Positions 31,201 to 43,017 of a DNA stretch of 64,000 nucleotides are shown here, piece after piece. The translations under genes and the position numbers were made by a program. Position 1 is the first letter of the stretch. Each line of letters starts with the position of its first letter. The notes under the pieces are model-generated. The model saw only the letters and a program-made list of their open reading frames with translations. It made no database searches and was not told the origin of the DNA. This DNA is from Agapanthus africanus (taxonomy: Eukaryota; Streptophyta; Magnoliopsida; Asparagales; Amaryllidaceae). The stretch is from assembly GCA_030015575.1 (NCBI GenBank), contig JASDDO010000028.1, positions 24,531,154 through 24,595,153 on the forward strand, given 5' to 3'.

Positions 31201-31640
31201 ACACGGCGCATCGTCCCAAAAACGGCGATATCCTTCCTTGAGATCTATATTGCAATCGAAGTCTCAACGGCGACGGTTGCAATTCAAGTCCTACCGGCTA
31301 CACAGCTACTCCAGCGATGAAACCATCCCCAAGTCCCACCGGCAAACAGATGGGTCACCTGCGGCGAAACTACTTTCGAGAGTTTCATTGTTAAAAAAAA
31401 AACAAAAAAACGGCATGTCCATAAGCAAAATGGGTACGGATGAAAACCCGAAAGAGTGCCGTGAGTAAAAACAGCAGGACTGCCGGCGAGTTTGTGAAAA
31501 CCCGAATGGGCGCGATTTCGTTTAAAAAAACAGTATGTCTACAGGCAAAATGGGCATAAATGAAAAGGGAACCATATTTTCCCACCAGGCTCCGTCAAAG
31601 AGAGAGCCAAGTCTTGACGGTTTATATACAACCCAGAGAC
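31200..31640. repeat. Element B spacer with a block shared with element A
   Basis: About 31410-31560 is the reverse complement of the element A block at 10257-10520 (GGTAGCCCTGCTG, GCTTATGGACAT), in a partly duplicated form. The rest is degenerate. ORFs here are not convincing. Confidence 0.7.
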
Positions 31641-34080
31641 TATCCCGGCGTTTCTTCTCATTCCAGCAGGATCCAGACACAACGTCAACAAAAAACCCAA
31701 GGACCAAAACAAAAAAGGAGTGATGGCAAAATCCTAACTCTAGCTTGACATGCTTCTCATGCTAGCAGGATGTAGATGCAACATCAACAAAAGACCCAAG
31801 GGTCAAAACAAAAAAAGGGAGTGATGGCAAAATCCTAACTCTAGCTCGACGTGCTTCTCATGCCAGCAGGATGCAGACGTAATGTCAACAAAGGCTCCAA
31901 GGAGCCAAATCAAAAGGGAGTGACGGCAAAATCCTAACTCCAGCTCGACGTGCTTCTCATGCCAGCAGGATGCAGATGCAACGCCAACAAAGGCTTCAAG
32001 GAGCCAAATCAAAAAGGAGTGACGGCAAAATCCTAACTATAGCTCGACGTGCTTCTCATGCCAGCAGGATGCAGACGCAACGTCAACGAAAGACCCAAGG
32101 GCCAAAATAAAAAAAAGGAGTGATGGCAAAATCCTAACTCCAGCTCGACGTACTTCTCATGCCAGCAGGATGCAGACGCAACATTAACAAATGCTCCAAG
32201 GAGCCAAATCAAAAAGGAGTGATGGCAAAATCCTAACTCCAGCTCGACATGCTTCTCATGCCAGCAGGATGTAAACGCAACGTCATCAAAGACCCAAAGA
32301 TCAAACAAAAAAGGAGTAATAGCAAAATCCCAGCTCCAGCTCGACGTTCCTTCTCGGTGCAGATGCGACGTCAACAAAGGCTCCAAGGAACCAAATCAAA
32401 AAGGAGTGATGGAAAAATCCTAACTCCTGCTCGGAGTTCTTTATCATTCTAGCAGGGTGTAGACGCAACGTCATCAAATACCCAAGGGTCAAACAAAAAC
32501 GGAGTAATGGCAAAAATCCTAACTCCAACTCGGCGTTCCTTCTTATTCCAGCAGGATGCAGACGCAATGTCATCAAAGACCGAAGGGTCAAACAAAAACG
32601 GAGTAATGGCAAAATCCTAGCTCCAACTCGGCGTTCCTTCTAATTCCAGCAGGATGCAGACGCAACGTCAACAAAAAACCCAAGGGCCAAAACAAAAAAA
32701 AGGAGTGATGGCAAAATCCTAAATTCAGCTCGATGTGCTTCTTATACCAGTAGGATGCAGACGCAACGTCAACAAAGGCTCCAAGGAGCCAAATCAAAAG
32801 AGAGTGACGGCAAAAAAAGGCTCCAAGGAACCAAATAAAAAAGGAGTGACGACAAAATCCTAACTCCAGCTCGACGTGCTTCTCATGCCAGCAGGATATA
32901 GACGCAACGTCATCAAAGACCCAAGGGTCAAACAAAAAAGGAGTAATGGAAAAATACCAGTTCCAGCTCGACGTTCCTTCTCGATGTAGATGCGACATCA
33001 ACAAAGGCTCCAAGGAGCCAAATCAAAAAGGAGGGACAGCAAAATCCTAACTCCTGCTCGACGTGCTTCTCATGCCAGCAGGATGTAGACGCAACGTCAA
33101 CAAAGGCTCCAAGGAGCCAAATCAAAAAGGAGTGACGACAAAATCCTAACTCCAGCTTGACGTGCTTCTCATGCCAGCAGGATATAGATGCAACGTCATC
33201 AAAGACCCAAGGGTCAAACAAAAAAGGAGTAATGGCAAAATCTCAGCTCCAGCTCAATATTCCTTCTCAGTGTAGATGCGACGTCAACAAAGGCTCCAAG
33301 GAGCCAAATAAAAAAGGAGTGACGGCAAAATCATAACTCCAGCTCGACGTGCTTCTCATGCCAGCAGGATGCAGACGCAACGTCAACAAAGGCTCCAAGG
33401 AGCCAAATAAAAAAGGAGTGCCGTCAAAATCCTAACTCCAGCTCGACGTGCTTCTCATGCCAGCAGGATGTAGACGCAACGTCATCAAAGACCCAAGGGT
33501 CAAATAAAAAAGGAGTAATGGCAAAATCCCAGCTCCAGCTCGATGCTCCTTCTCGGTGCAGATGCGACGTAAACAAAGGCTCCAAGGAGCCAAATCAAAA
33601 AGGAGTGACGAAAAAATCCTAACTCCAGCTCGACGTGCTTCTCATGCCAGCAGGATGCAGACGCAACGTCAACAAAGGCTCCAAGGAGCCAAATAAAAAA
33701 GGAGCGACGATAAAATCCTAACTCCAGCTCGACGTGCTTCTCATGCCAGTAGGATGTAGACGCAACGTCATCAAAGACCCAAAGGTCAAACAAAAAGGAG
33801 TAATGGCAAAATCCCAGCTCCAGCTCGACTTTCTTTCTCGATGCAGATGCGACGTCAACAAATGCTCCAAGGAGCCAAATAAAAAAGGAGTGACGGGAAA
33901 ATCCTAACTCTAGCTCGACGTGCTTCTTATGCCAGCAGGATGCAGATGCAACATCAACAAAAAACCCAAGGGTCAAAGAAAAAATGGGGTCATGGAAAAA
34001 TCCTAGCTCCAAGTCTTGACGGTTCATATACAACCCAAACACTATCTCGACGTTCCTCCTCATTTCAGCAGGATGCGGAC
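31640..34080. repeat. About 99-bp tandem array in element B (roughly two dozen copies)
   Basis: The marker CGACGTGCTTCTCATGCCAG recurs near 31847, 31946, 32045, 32146 (variant) and 32245, and on to about 33900, so the period is close to 99 bp. Two unit types alternate: one with GGCTCCAAGGAGCCAAAT and one with ACCCAAGGGTCAAACA. Because 99 is divisible by 3, the minus strand stays open over long stretches (for example 33500-34084) and would encode a 33-residue repeat such as CWHEKHVELELGF. I take this as a by-product of the array. The 137-bp units of element A share motifs. Confidence 0.92.
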
Positions 34081-34860
34081 ACAACTATCAAATGAAATTG
34101 GAGTAATGGAATATTCCTTGCTCCGGACTTCAATTGCAATACATACAACATAGAGGTCCTACAGATGTCTACCCTACTTCAGCAAAGAAACGGCACGACA
34201 TTGTCAAAACAAAAAATGAAGCGACGACATATTCTTAGCTTTGGGTCTCGATGGCAACTCATATAAAGCCTAAAAGACTATCGGAGATCATCCCATACCA
34301 GAGCGGAGTGGTTATGACTCATCGGGGCTCCAAATTGAGCCTAACCTCAAGTAAAAAACGTCATGGCAAATTCCTAATGCTTTCTTTTCTAACGGTAATA
34401 TAACCTAAGGAGATTACTTAAAGACGTCTTGTCCAGCCTCCGAAGGGATCAGAGACACGACAGTCGTGGGGCGATGACATATTCCTAGCTCCGGACTTCA
34501 ATTGCAATACATACAGTATAGAGGTCCTACAGATATCCCCCTACTTCAGCAAAGAAACGGCACGACATCATCAAAACAAAAATGAAGCAACGGCATATTC
34601 CCGGCTTCGGGTCTCGACAACAACTCATATAAAGCCTAAAAGACTATCGGAGATCATCCCACACCAGAGCGGAGTAGTTATGACTCATCGGAGCTCCAAA
34701 TTGAGCCCAACCTCAAGTAAAAAGCGTCATGGCAAATTCTTAACGCTTGCTCTTCCAACAGGTAATATGACCTAAGAAGATTACTTAAAGACGTCTTGTC
34801 CAGCATCAGAAAGGATCAAAGACACGACAGTCGCTGGGCTACTCGAACAGCTGCTTAAAG
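34081..34860. repeat. 368-bp tandem duplication in element B
   Basis: CTCCGGACTTCAATTGCAAT recurs at 34121 and about 34489, and the following text (ACTATCGGAGATCATCCCA, GACGTCTTGTCCAGC) recurs likewise. The second half matches the element A 7260-7500 region on the other strand, so A and B have equivalent central domains. Confidence 0.85.
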
Positions 34861-34969
34861 ACTGCATATCGAGGAATACATCAATCAATGCGACGGTACC
34901 ACGGACTAAAACCCTAGTACCACAAACCTAACGGACCCATGTCGTAAAGAATAAGGGTTATCTATATTT

Positions 34970-35339
34970 CACGTTAGGATACACCTGCGAGATCATCTCG
35001 ACTCATCTCGAGTCGTAACGAAAAACAACTTTATGAAACCCTCACGGCTCATGAAGGTGAAAAGTCTTAGGCGATGGGGATATAAACCTGTTTCCCTAAG
35101 CATTGTAGCCTGAAAGTAGGTCCAAACTGACTATTATATATTATTCATTGGCCACATTCTCCAAAGTCGCATAACGATGAGGAGGAAAAACCACTTGCGA
35201 GTCCTCTCGACTCGTAAGGAGAAAATTCTCTTGTGAGATCCTTACGACTCTCGAGAGAAAATACACTTAGGAGCCATCAAGACTCCTAAGGAGAAAATAC
35301 ACCTACGAGATCCTCTCGACTCGTAGGGAGAAATATCTT
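34970..35339 (+). repeat. Element B hairpin cassette, upstream of the G2 insertion
   Basis: Units at about 35193-35338 have arms CTTGCGAGTC/GACTCGTAAG (one wobble), CTCTTGTGAG/CTCTCGAGAG, CTTAGGAGCC/GACTCCTAAG and CCTACGAG/CTCGTAGG. Then comes the start of TTATGAGACC/...CTCATAA, which is cut by G2. Loops are CTCTC, CTTAC, ATCAA and CTCTC. An earlier, more decayed copy lies at about 34985-35060. Element A has the same five arm types in the same order. Confidence 0.78.
35335..35339. other. Left target-site duplication of G2 (ATCTT)
   Basis: ATCTT is repeated at 62160-62164. Removing G2 restores GAGAAATATCTTTATGAGACC, which occurs intact at about 62450. Confidence 0.92.
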
Positions 35340-35816
35340 TGTCATGCCCTGTTTCCTAGTGTACGGGTAAGGAGACGTGGCAAGGCTGCGACGTATTTAC
35401 TCAGAAGTAAACACGTTAAGCGTAAATAAACAATATAAATGAAATAACACAAAAATAACAAGAGATGTAATAAAACAATAACTTTTTATTTATATTCATT
35501 CTTTACATACAACTGAAAAGTAAAGTACAATGAAAGAAAGCGATGCCTAAACAATGGCATATGAACTGAAAGAAAAATAAGTACAAGTGGGAACTAGAAC
35601 TCTGGCTCCTCAGTGAACTGCTCCAAATCGTCCTGGCTGGGCTCGATCTTCTGAGAGTTGGGTCCTCCTGACAACATTCCAAAGAAAGAAGATATTGGAA
35701 TGTTGTCAGCGAACTAGCACTCGGTAAGTCCCAAGAGATAGAATTTAATAGATAGGTAAAAAGAATATAACAGGTAACTTATGTGTTTGTTATGCTAGCG
35801 TAGTTGTGTAACACCC
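35340..35816 (-). repeat. G2 3' LTR, outer piece
   Basis: It begins TGTCATGCCCTGTTTCC and matches the 5' LTR start at 47939 (TGCCACGCCCCGCTTCCC), including GTAAACACGTTAAGCG, up to the G3 insertion after GCTAGCGTAGTTG. Confidence 0.88.
35812..35816. other. Left target-site duplication of G3 (AGTTG), inferred
   Basis: G3 inserted after AGCGTAGTTG in G2's LTR. The uninterrupted site is seen at about 48380-48395. The right copy was lost in the deletion at 44654. Confidence 0.55.
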
Positions 35817-38800
35817 GAGCCCAATGCTACTATTTTCAGTTACTGTTTGAGCATAATGTGGTACTCATTTCATTTAACTTGCTTGTTTGTTGCTTACTGT
35901 AAAATTTACCCGGCAAAGTCATTTCTACATATAACAAATTTTGGCATCTAAAATAAAATTGAAAATATTCATCTTGGCCTACTTGACATCCCTAGCCTCG
36001 TGGTAGCGTCCGTGCATTGTGTTCTCGTCCCGTTCAGTGAAACGGGCGAGTTTGGATGGCTACGTGCACGTACGTGTGTCCGTTTTGGGGGTATGCTTTT
36101 TAATCATAAAACACTTAATTTTAAAAATTTGGATCCCGCTTAAAATCCTATTATTTCAATTTCAAATTTTTGGACTCGACCCGGGCGCGATTTGGAAATG
36201 TTTTATTTGGCGCCAAAATCCCAAATTTTAATATTATTAAAACCATCGCATATATTTTTCTAACTAACCTGATATCTTACTGTTCATTACCTATCTTTTA
36301 AATCTTTAAGTTAACCATATAATATTTTTACAATCTTTTATATCCTTCTCAATTTATTCTCTCAGCCAATCGCAACCTCCCCTTTAACCCCGTGGGCCCC
36401 ACTTTCCCTCTCTCCCTCTTCTCTTTCTCCACTTTTCTCTCTCTATCTCCCCCTCATATATTCTCTCGTACTTCTCTTTATCATTCTTTCTCTTCTTGCT
36501 TCATGTCTCGTTTCTCATTTTTTTAACTGTTCTTTTGTTGCCGGAATTCCGTCGTGCCGGTGACGTTTCTCGACGTTCCAGCGAGGTACCCCGACCCGTG
36601 TGGTTCCTTTGTTCGTCGTTTGGGTTCATTCCGTGAACCGTGCGCCCGTCGCGAGTTTTCCCCGCCGACGGTCAACGTTCCGTTTTCCCGATTCGCGACC
36701 CATCGAGGCAAGTTAATCTTGCTACATGCTATATAATTCATTTTATACCTATTTAAATAAATATCATACCTATAGTTTAAATCTAGTGCCCCATGTTTAA
36801 TTTTATAACGTTTCAATGTTCCGTTTGCATCCGTTTATATCATATTAAATCTAGATCATGAAAACTTATCTTGTGACATGCTAGATTACATTATACTGCA
36901 TCCATATCATTTAAAATATATATCGTCGTAATATTTCTTAGTATTATCTTTAATTAGTTTATAATCTTCATTTTATAATGCTATACATTTGAAAATCATA
37001 TAGTTTACACATGAAACGTCGTTGGAAAATCGGATATGACAAATCTGAAATTTACTGTACACATTACCTTATAAAATTCATTATAAATCATAGAAAAATC
37101 ATTAGTATACGTTCTTTAGTTCGTTACGAAGCTAACTCAGAATACTATAACTCTATGAAATATTTACTTGCAAAATAAATTGTTTAAATAACGTAAATGC
37201 AAATGAAAATGTCTCCAAACTGCTGTCCAGGGAAATTCCAACAGCAAACTTTCAACTTCGAATGTTCATAACTTTTTGTAGGGACAACCTGAGATGCTTA
37301 TACTTATAAAAATGAAAACCTTATTGAATTATCTTTGTTTTGGTATAAAACACGTCCCTTTTGGAGAACGTTTGTTATTTTTAAGCTATTTTACAAATTA
37401 GGGTGACGCTGAATTTCTGAACGGAACTTTCTTGTGCATGGTTAATCAATACCACTTTTATAGTTATTAATCGCTTTGAATATGCTATCCATATTAATAT
37501 TATTATATCAATATTTATATCACATATTGCTTAGTTGTACATCCCACATTACCATTTTATAGTTTTATAACTTTTCGGATACCCGTTTGCATCCATCGCA
37601 TTTAAGATAAATATAATTGCATTCATAGATCACATTACTACATAATAATGTGATATTAACACTCCATGTTTAATAAATTGCATCCTAATTAATATTGGAA
37701 CTATAAATGTAACCCTAATCGATAACTGTGCATCCATATCCTTGAAATTATATCTATTTGCATATCATATTACATGTTCCAGTTTATTGTTCTGATAGTA
37801 CTCATGCTTGTTTATTTATACACATGCTTATGTTAGTTTGATTATGAGCACCCACATGACATCTTGTGCTTTCTGACATGACCTGTTACACTTCCTACTT
37901 GACCCGACATGGTACCGTATACTGCTTGACTTGACATGATGTACCATGACCTGACCCGTTACCTGATCTTGTGCCTAATGCCAACAAACCTGACATGTAG
38001 TCCTCATGGACCGTTCCTGTTGTCTATCCAGACAAACCTGCTCTTACCTGATCCTGTGTTGGCATTAGTTCTTAATTACTGAATACCTGACTTGACATAC
38101 ACAACTTGGGGGCATGGGGAAATCAAAAGTGTAAACCAAAGTGTAACTTAAAAGGGTATTACTTGATCCGTGGTCCCGGGGGGTAACGGGACAGAGCCAT
38201 TCGTGACTCTTACATTTTCCTGATCCGTGGTCCCGGGGGGTAACGGGACAGAACCACTATTGGTTCACATATTCCTGATCCGTGGTCCCGGGGGGTAACG
38301 GGACATATCTTTTGAGTTACATGGAGGATTACTCAATTGATTTCAAAGACTTTAGAATAGAAAACCTGATAGAACAGTTTAGTTTACCCACTGCACGCTA
38401 CCCTGTACTGGTATGATTCATATTATTGTTATTCTTGCTGTATTCATGTTTATATTACATTGCCTGCTACACTGTTCATATTATATTACTTGATGACATG
38501 ACGCGCTGACGTCTGGGTTTTGCATGGCCCAGATTCCGTACCGCTGTCGCAGTCCGAGCAGGAGTACTTCAGCCAGCAGGCTGAGCTGTGAGGTGTTAGT
38601 ATTAGTTAGTTTTATTTCCTGTATTTCTTTCCTGATGTGAGCCCGCGTTATGGGACATACCTTTCAGTTATTTGTATTGGATCATTTGCTTCCACATTTA
38701 TTTATTATTGACTCCTGTTATTCTGGATTATGGACATGTTTTAGAAAATTTTATCTTGTTCTTGATATCTCTACAGCCGTAATGTGACTGTGGATGGATA

Positions 38801-38875
38801 CTTCCTACCCACAGGTAGCATGGTTGGCTATGTCACGTGCCCAATCTAGCGTACTCTGGGAAGCGGGGCGTGACA
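35817..38875 (+). repeat. G3 5' LTR (about 3.06 kb)
   Basis: It starts TGTAACACCCGAGCCC and ends GGGGCGTGACA. The first 1.64 kb match the 3' LTR closely. 36000-36070 has a GC-rich patch, and 36410-36500 is a pyrimidine-rich stretch. 38163-38306 holds three GC-rich hairpin repeats. Small ORFs (36019-36231, 36523-36816) are duplicated in the other LTR and are not credible genes. Confidence 0.92.
38163..38306. repeat. Three tandem copies of a GTCCCG/CGGGAC hairpin in the G3 LTR
   Basis: GATCCGTGGTCCCGGGGGGT, then AACGGGACA, occurs at 38165, 38222 and 38277 (55-57 bp apart). In each copy GTCCCG pairs with CGGGAC around a G-rich loop, and the hairpin core is identical in all three while the spacers differ. 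Confidence 0.85.
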
Positions 38876-38884
38876 TGGTTCTTT

Positions 38885-38896
38885 TGGTATCAGAAC
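38885..38896 (+). other. G3 primer binding site (initiator Met-like)
   Basis: TGGTATCAGAAC begins 9 nt after the LTR end. It matches the iMet site TGGTATCAGAGC at 11 of 12 positions. Confidence 0.85.
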
Positions 38897-39249
38897 CATA
38901 GGTTAGTTGGGTGATTCTTTTGTAGTTAGGTATTGTACCCAATACACGAATCAGAATACCCGTGTTTAGGAAACATGTCCTGCCACCTTGACCGTTTTAC
39001 CATTCTTGAATCACATTCTTCCTGATTATATCTTTTACGATGTGCAAACTTCCTTTGCATATCGATTCGAAAACCTGATTCCTTGTTATCTCTAGGACTT
39101 AGGCGACTTGGATGGAGTTAAGTAATTGTGGCTATGATACCGCGGCATAGTTACAATGCGGCACTCTATTTAAGTATCTTGGAGTTCTAGCCTTGACCTA
39201 TATTCAGAATCTATCATCATGCTAATGTTGGGTATTTTGAGTTCAGGAT
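38897..39249 (+). other. G3 leader
   Basis: 350 bp between the primer site and the gag ATG at 39250. No ORF or structure was recognised. Confidence 0.5.
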
Positions 39250-39956
39250 TATGGCCGGTAAGAAATTGAAGACATACCAGAGGCGTGTGGACGAAGCCGC
39301 CATGCTTGGAATGATAAGAGGAATGCTGGAGAATCAAAGAAACAGGCCGAGCTGATCCAGCAGCAAGCGGACTCGTTTCGGGAAGGTTTGCAGATCGTTC
39401 AGCAGTCTGTAAACAACGTTGGAGCTAAACCAGTTGACCGAGTAAGGACCGTGGCAGATTTCAGACGTTTGGATCCGTCTACATTTACCGGTTTAAAGGA
39501 GCCGTTGCCAGTGGAGCACTGGCTAGTTGACACAGAGAACTTGCTTTTTGCGGCACAGATTCCAAATGACAAAAGGTTGTTGTGGTACGCATTCAGCTAG
39601 TGGACTACGCCCGAGAATGGTGGCTTGTTAAGGAGACTCGCTTGCCCAAGCCGATCAAGTGGGCGGATTTTTCTAAGAGTTTCCTGGAGAAGTTCTTCCC
39701 GCGGACTGCACGGGAGGAAATGGAAGAGAAGTTCATCGGACTAAAGAAGAAGGGAGCACCCGTAGATGTGCATGTAGCAGAATGGACGAGACTCGGTAGT
39801 TTCTCTGGACCTTTAGTTGCCAACGATGCAGACAGGGCACGGAGGTTCATGCACAGACTGGACGTGGACATCCAGAAGCAGATTGTCTCCCTGGGTTTGA
39901 CCACTTTCTCACAAATACTTGCAGCAGCCAAGAGCATCAGAGTTTATCTGGGATGA
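39250..39956 (+). pseudogene. G3 gag, frameshifted
   Basis: It starts ATG 39250 (MAGKKLKTYQRRVDEAAM) and reaches a TGA near 39352. A frameshift gives VADFRRLDPSTFTG, VEHWLVDTENLLFA and a stop at 39598. A second shift gives YAREWWLVKETRLPKPIKWA and FPRTAREEMEEKFIGLKK to 39956. This is the Retrotrans_gag core of Ty3 elements. The zinc knuckle and the protease that should follow are missing; 39957-40096 shows only scrambled remains. Confidence 0.88.
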
Positions 39957-40096
39957 AAGGGAGTTTGCAGCAGACAGCAGTTGCGTTAAGGAAGCAGTTC
40001 GGTCGGGCCGGTCGCGGTTAGGGCTAGGCCGACAAACAATATTCTTGCATCAATGGAAGTGATGAAAGTAAAGAGCCGGCTGTTGTTTGTGATTCT

Positions 40097-42957
40097 ATGG
40101 ACGTGTTTGAAGATATATCGGGTTTACCGCCGAGGAGAGACGTGGAGTTCGCAATTGATCTTATTCCTGGTGCAGCGCCAGTATCTAAAGCATATTATCC
40201 AATGGCGCCAGTAGAGTTGGAAGAAGTAAAGAAACAGGTTGCTGAATTGCTTGAAAAGGGTTGGATTCGAAGCAGTAACTCGCCTTGGGGAGCTCCAGTT
40301 CTTCTAGTAAAGAAGAAGGATGGCACAATAAGGATGTGCATCGACTATCGAGAATTAAACCGGGTGACTATTAAGAACAAGTACCCTATCCCTCGCATTG
40401 GAGAACTTTTTGAGCAGCTTAGTGGCGCGAGGGTATTCTCGAAGCTGGATTTGCAATCCGGATATCATCAGGTCCGAGTGAAAACAGAAGAGATTTGCAA
40501 GACGGCGTTCCGAACTCGGTATGGACATTATGAGTACTTAGTGATGCCCTTCGGAGTAACGAATGCGCCGGCAGTATTCATGGACTTGAGGAACCGAATC
40601 TTTTCACCGTTCTTGGATCAGTTCATTGTGGTATTCATTGACGATATTCTGGTTTACTCGAAGAAATTTTGAAGAGCATGCTGAGCATTTGAAGATCGCA
40701 CTGCTGACGTTGAGACAGGAGAAATTGTATGCGAAGATGAGTAAGTGCGAGTTTTGGCTGGAGGAAGTAAGGTTTTTGGGGCATGTTGTGTCTGGCGATG
40801 GCATTGCTGTCGATCCATAAAAGATTGCAGCAGTTCGAGATTGGCCTATTCCAAAGAATGTTGCTGAGATAAGAAGTTTCCTTGGATTAGCAGGATACTA
40901 CAGGAGATTTGTGGAGAACTTTGCTCGTCTGGCAGAGCCGTTGACCAAGTTTACGCGCAAGGAGGTACCTTTTGTATGGGCGGATAAGTGTGCGTTAGCT
41001 TTCGAGACGTTGAAGCAAAAGTTGATAACCGCCCCTATTCTGACCGTGCCATACAATTCCGGAGGATTGGTGATTCACAGCGACGCATCTGGGAAAGGAT
41101 TAGGATGTGTTTTGATGCAGCATAGGAAGGTTGTAGCGTACGCATCGAGACAATTGAAGACCCATGAGAAGAATTATCCGACTCATGACTTGGAGCTTAC
41201 GGCTGTGATTTTCACTTCGAAGATTTGGAGACACTACCTTTTGGGCGAGAGAGTCGAATTTTTTACAGATCACAAGAGTTTGAAGTATGTGTTCACTCAG
41301 AAGGAGTTGAATATGAGGCAGCGTAGATGGTTGGAGCTGATGGCCGACTACGACCTTGATCTTAAATACCATCCGGGAAAGGTTAACGTCATGCCAGATG
41401 CGCTTAGTCGGTTACCAGCAATTCAGGTGTTAACTACACAGAGGGAGATCATTGCAGATTTTCGAAGATTTGACTTGGAAGTTGTGCTACCGCGTTCTAC
41501 GGGACAGTTGTTGCAGCTGCAAGTACATTCGTCTTTGATCGAGAATATTAAAGCAGCTCAATCGCAGGATCCTAGACTGCAAAAGTTTCGAGAGCAAGTT
41601 GAAGCCGGGCTACGAACAGATTTATTGATCCACGAAGATGGTTCGTTAAGGTATGGTAGCCGTTTGTATGTGCCAAAGGGTGATGTTCGTGAAGAGCTTA
41701 TGAGGGAGGCACACAGTTCAGCTTATTCTGTACATCCAGGAGGCACAAAGATGTACCGAGATATTCGACAGCATTTCTGGTGGGAGGGCATGAAGCGGGA
41801 GATTGCTCGCTTTGTGGCAAAGTGCTTGGTGTGTCAGCAAGTTAAGGCTGAACATCAAAGGGTTGCTGGTTTATTGCAACCACTTCCGATTCCTCAGTGG
41901 AAGTGGGAACATATAACCATGGATTTCGTGACGGCTTTACCGCGGAGTCCAAAAGGCAACAATGCAGTATGGGTAATTGTTGACCGATTGACCAAGGCAG
42001 TTCACTTTATTCCTTTTCGGGTTGGTCAATCAACAGAGACTTTGGCAGAGCGGTACATGCAGGAGATTGTAAGATTGCATGGAGTACTGGTGAGCATCGT
42101 GTCCGATCGGGATACTCGGTTCTTATCACACTTCTGGAGGAGTTTACAGGAAAGTTTGGGGACTCGATTGAAGTTTAGCACAGCTTATCATCCTCAACTG
42201 ATGGTCAGTCGGAGAGAACGATCCAAACTCTTGAAGACATGTTGAGAGCATGCATGTTGGACTTTAAGGGTTCGTGGGAGGATCATCTACTTTTGGTGGA
42301 GTTGTCTTACAACAACAGTTTTCAGGCAACTATTCAGATGGCTCCGTTTGAAGCTTTGTATGGTCGTAAGTGCCGTTCACCTGTTTGTTGGGATGATGTT
42401 GGTGAACGAAGATTATTGGGACCAGATTTGGTTGTGCAGACAGTTGAGAAGGTTAACCCTATCAGAAAGCACATGAAGGCAGCTTAAGACAGACAGAAAA
42501 GTTGGGCTGACACGTCAAGAAGACCTCTAGAGTTCACCGTGGGTGATTTGGTATTCTTGAAGATATCACCGGCTAGAGGGGTGATTCGTTTTGGAAGACG
42601 AGGAAAGCTTAGTCCTCGATTCGTTGGACCCTTGAGATCGTGGAGCGTGTTGGTGAGGTAGCGTATCGTTTGGCGTTACCGCAGTCCTTGGCAAATGTGC
42701 ACGATGTGTTTCACGTATCTCAACTCCGTAAGCATGTTCGAGATGAAACACACGTTTTGGATCATTCGGAGCTAACAGTACGAGAAGACTTGACTTTTGA
42801 GGAGCGACCGATTGAAATCGTGGATCGAAGGGAAAAGGTTCTCAAGAACAAGGTTATCCCCCTTGTGCTTGTTTCTTGGGGTAATCGCTCGCATGGAGAG
42901 TCCACTTGGGAACGAGAAGATGAAATCCGGCAGAAGTTTCCTCACCTTTTCTTGTAG
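40097..42957 (+). pseudogene. G3 pol: RT, RNase H, integrase and chromodomain-like tail, broken
   Basis: RT runs from [20 protein letters not shown] through [20 protein letters not shown] to the palm [10 protein letters not shown] frameshift at about 40670 and TAA at 40817 follow. The frame resumes with [20 protein letters not shown] and RNase H ([24 protein letters not shown]). Integrase has [22 protein letters not shown] and VSDRDTRF in one frame, without the insert found in G4 at 52646-52713. A 2-bp deletion near 42200 disrupts the region of the catalytic Glu. TAA at 42485 and another frameshift precede the tail ([12 protein letters not shown]), ending TAG at 42955. Confidence 0.92.
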
Positions 42958-43017
42958 TTATCTATCTTTGTATTCTTGGAATTTCGAGGACGAAATTCTT
43001 TTTGTAGTTGGGTATAA

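Noticed and set aside
31640-34080. CRISPR-like array
   Set aside because: Units of about 99 bp are repeated over their whole length with no unique spacers, in a plant retrotransposon. The hairpin cassettes likewise have no spacer and no cas genes.
33500-34084. Minus-strand ORF of 194 codons with a repetitive 33-residue motif (and similar ORFs at 32033-33221)
   Set aside because: It lies wholly in the 99-bp tandem array and stays open because the period is divisible by three. There is no start context and no conservation between unit types. Kept only as a low-interest finding.
36000-36070. Second tRNA-like element in the G3 LTR (TAGCCTCGTGGTAGCG resembles an A box)
   Set aside because: No B box at the right distance (GTTCAGTGAAAC is a poor match) and no cloverleaf.
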